A stretch of DNA of 21,500 nt, from assembly GCF_000718255.1 (NCBI RefSeq), contig NZ_JOFJ01000032.1, forward strand, positions 1-21,500, in the 5' to 3' direction. This document shows, piece by piece, positions 21,446-21,500 of this stretch (its first letter is position 1; each line of letters begins with the position of its first letter). The notes under the pieces are model-generated. The model did not search any database, was not told the origin of the DNA, and was given only the letters and a program-made list of their open reading frames with translations. The position numbers and the translations under genes were made by a program. The stretch comes from Spirillospora albida (GTDB lineage Bacteria > Actinomycetota > Actinomycetes > Streptosporangiales > Streptosporangiaceae).

Positions 21446-21500
21446 GGGTCTGCTGACAACGACGAAAGAGCGCGATCCGAAACGCGCCGGCTCAGGCCCC

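Noticed and set aside
1..21500. CRISPR arrays, tRNA/rRNA genes, insertion sequences, prophage or attachment sites
   Set aside because: I saw no spaced direct repeats, no tRNA-like cloverleaf with a CCA/T-arm pattern, no transposase or integrase frame and no terminal inverted repeats.

Overview
This is a high-GC (about 70%) actinobacterial chromosome segment. Genes have third codon positions strongly biased to G/C, GTG and TTG starts are common, and regulators are of the TetR and LysR families. The right 9 kb is a flagellar basal-body/hook operon, so the organism is a flagellated actinobacterium. A zoospore-forming genus is possible, but the genus cannot be fixed from this window.

Left part (1-8729): the tail of an unrecognised gene; a divergent SnoaL-like gene and TetR regulator pair with two matching palindromic operators; a 356-bp gap holding a possible gene remnant; a membrane-anchored methyl-accepting chemotaxis protein (MCP); a 966-residue secreted protein (IPT/TIG, two CshA-like repeats, C-terminal OmpA-like domain); a strong bidirectional terminator; a minus-strand VOC/pentapeptide-repeat pair; a small membrane protein; and a two-gene regulator module led by a 33-bp palindrome.

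Middle part (8731-12171): a LysR regulator divergent from an MFS exporter, with repeated TGGTTGT boxes between them, then a NUDIX-family protein convergent with an NTF2-like protein.

Right part (12217-21500): a minus-strand operon read as flgB-flgC-fliE-fliF-fliG-fliH-fliI-fliJ-SLT-fliK-flgD-flgE. It is tightly packed, with many 1-4 bp stop/start overlaps, and closes with a 14-bp-stem terminator right after flgE. Flagellin, caps, stators, switch proteins FliM/FliN and the FlhA/FlhB/FliP-R export gate are not here.

The most interesting link is regulatory. Four sites resemble a flagellar-sigma (FliA/WhiG type) promoter, CTCA-N16/17-GCCGAT: one before the MCP, one before the OmpA-like surface protein (weaker), one before flgB, and one facing the opposite way at the right edge, pointing at a gene outside the window. 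This suggests that the MCP, the surface protein and the flagellar operon form one motility regulon separated by unrelated accessory genes.
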